A stretch of DNA of 24,186 bases. It comes from Candidatus Helarchaeota archaeon (GTDB taxonomy: Archaea > Asgardarchaeota > Lokiarchaeia > Helarchaeales > HEL-GB-A). The translations under genes were made by a program, and so were the position numbers. Numbering within the stretch: position 1 is the stretch's first letter; each line of letters opens with the position of its first letter. The notes beneath the pieces are model-generated. The model had not been told where the DNA came from and ran no database searches. It saw nothing but the letters and a program-made list of their open reading frames with translations. Where the stretch lies: NCBI GenBank assembly GCA_013375455.1, contig JABXJT010000072.1, positions 1 through 24,186 on the forward strand, written 5' to 3'. Shown here piece after piece: positions 23,242 to 24,186 of the stretch.

Positions 23242-24093
23242 ATGAAAGATGGGAATTCATTCACAAGTCTCAGAATGGTACTACCTTCTCGGAAAGCAAT
23301 AGTAATACTCCTTGGCTTTTTCTTAACTTTTGGCTTACTATTCAACGTAATAATTCCTCCAGCAGCTACATATAGTGGGAATTTGACTTGTTATGCTCCA
23401 ACAACTTCAATACCGCCTACTATCGACGGGATCTTATCTCCAGGGGAGTGGAGTGGCGCGACCCACTACAGTATCTATTTTGTACCCACCTCTGATCATC
23501 CGCCAGATTATATCGACGTTTTTCTTCTGTCTAATGCCACTGCATTGTTTGTTGCCTATGACGTGCAACCTGATAACACAAGCGAAGTTGATGATTATGC
23601 TTACATTTTTCTAGATCTCAATAACAATGGCACTGAAGACCTAAGGCTGGCTTTTTCTAGGGGTGTTGGTGATTATGCAGAATTAATTGATTATACTTCA
23701 TGTCTAAATCTCGTCTGGACTTCTGCCTTTGGCTTCAACACAACCCCCCAAGAAACAGGGCGAGACCATACTATTTTCGAGTTAATGGTGAGAATAAATC
23801 AGACAGATACCTTTACTGGCTCAAACACTTCTACGGGTTTGCCATTTGCACACTCTCCTGTAGGCGTCCTCTTCAGTGGCTATGGAACCCTCTCTCCAAC
23901 GTGGTACTTAGGAAATAGTTCTGCAGCACCCTCTAACCCTCAAACTAATTCCTCAGCAACAACGTATGCCAACCTCTATCTCGGCTCACCGCCCGAAGAC
24001 GGCTTTCCTGGATGGCTTATAGTGCTGGCGATACTACTTCCCGCAATTGGGGTAGTCACCGTCATCTTAATTTTACGAAAGAAAAAAGGGTAA
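23242..24093 (+). CDS. Cell-surface protein with CBM9-like domain and C-terminal anchor
   Basis: From the ATG at 23242 (GGTGA five bases upstream; TTG 23230 and GTG 23233 are alternatives) the protein has 283 residues. A hydrophobic N-terminal segment (about 19-38, IVILLGFFLTFGLLFNVII) is a signal peptide or anchor. The extracellular part begins PTIDGILSPGEWSGA and continues with VFLLSNATALFVAYDV and DYAYIFLDLNNNGTED, the pattern of CBM9-like/DOMON-type beta-sandwich domains that bind carbohydrate or haem. A Ser/Thr/Asn-rich linker with many N-x-S/T sites precedes a C-terminal membrane helix (WLIVLAILLPAIGVVTVILIL) and RKKKG tail, typical of archaeal surface proteins. No catalytic motif. It is divergent from the radical SAM gene. 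The ligand is unknown. Confidence 0.82.
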   Translation: MKDGNSFTSLRMVLPSRKAIVILLGFFLTFGLLFNVIIPPAATYSGNLTCYAPTTSIPPTIDGILSPGEWSGATHYSIYFVPTSDHPPDYIDVFLLSNATALFVAYDVQPDNTSEVDDYAYIFLDLNNNGTEDLRLAFSRGVGDYAELIDYTSCLNLVWTSAFGFNTTPQETGRDHTIFELMVRINQTDTFTGSNTSTGLPFAHSPVGVLFSGYGTLSPTWYLGNSSAAPSNPQTNSSATTYANLYLGSPPEDGFPGWLIVLAILLPAIGVVTVILILRKKKG

Positions 24094-24106
24094 CCTCCCT
24101 TCACTC

Positions 24107-24119
24107 CTCCTTTTTTTCA
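24107..24119 (+). terminator. T-rich tract after the surface-protein gene
   Basis: CTCC followed by TTTTTTT lies about 14 bases after the stop codon, a plausible archaeal terminator. The remaining 67 bases of the window hold no recognisable gene. Confidence 0.4.
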
Positions 24120-24186
24120 TGATCTGCAAAAGTAATCTTTTCCGACAAAAATCACGGCATGGAAACATTTAAATCCCACCAAGATG

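Noticed and set aside
1..24186. tRNA, rRNA, CRISPR arrays, insertion sequences
   Set aside because: Read-through of intergenic regions showed no cloverleaf-like segments, no spaced direct repeats and no transposase-like frames.

Overview
The window looks archaeal. Upstream regions carry TATA-like boxes, and starts are a mix of ATG, GTG and TTG behind AAGGAG or GAGGTG ribosome binding sites. Gene content is archaeal too: homologues of the methyl-coenzyme M reductase (MCR) accessory proteins McrD and McrC, a PhoU-type regulator with an AbrB-like N-terminus, and an Mrp/NBP35 ATPase. Most of the DNA is AT-rich. Very large TPR proteins next to MCR accessory genes in an AT-rich genome would fit an Asgard lineage such as Helarchaeales, but nothing here proves the lineage. 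No tRNA, rRNA, CRISPR array or insertion sequence was seen.

Region 1 (1-5.5 kb), mostly minus strand: the first codons of a partial gene, an Mrp/NBP35 Fe-S ATPase preceded by a 58-residue zinc ribbon, an orphan dihydrolipoamide dehydrogenase with both ends extended, an unknown 142-residue coiled protein and, divergently, a PhoU-like regulator. The 628 bp after the regulator hold two apparently broken small genes in divergent orientation; one resembles the start of a ferredoxin.

Region 2 (5.5-12.5 kb): a 1263-residue TPR solenoid (about 27 very regular 40-residue repeats) converges on a possible minus-strand operon of a 48-residue zinc ribbon, a TIM-barrel glycosidase-like protein, an unknown helical protein, and a TPR/zinc-ribbon protein with an unrecognised C-terminal domain.

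Region 3 (12.6-14.8 kb), the most interesting: mcrD and mcrC overlap and are followed by a gene for a reductive-dehalogenase/QueG-like double [4Fe-4S] protein. The genes for the MCR subunits (mcrB, G, A) are absent from the window. McrC has a histidine-rich N-terminal extension and clearly higher GC than its surroundings. At 21.8-23.1 kb a cobalamin-binding radical SAM protein resembles the MCR glutamine C-methyltransferase. Taken together the genes suggest MCR or alkyl-CoM reductase maturation (activation and peptide modification) carried out away from the structural operon.

Region 4 (14.8-19.2 kb): a membrane-anchored GH63/trehalase-like glycosidase, a GPH-type sugar/cation symporter and two unknown small proteins, probably a carbohydrate-use cluster. 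Region 5 (19.3-24.1 kb): an ABC-2 exporter (ATPase plus permease) with a downstream GNAT acetyltransferase, the radical SAM gene, and a divergent cell-surface protein with a CBM9-like domain and a C-terminal membrane anchor.
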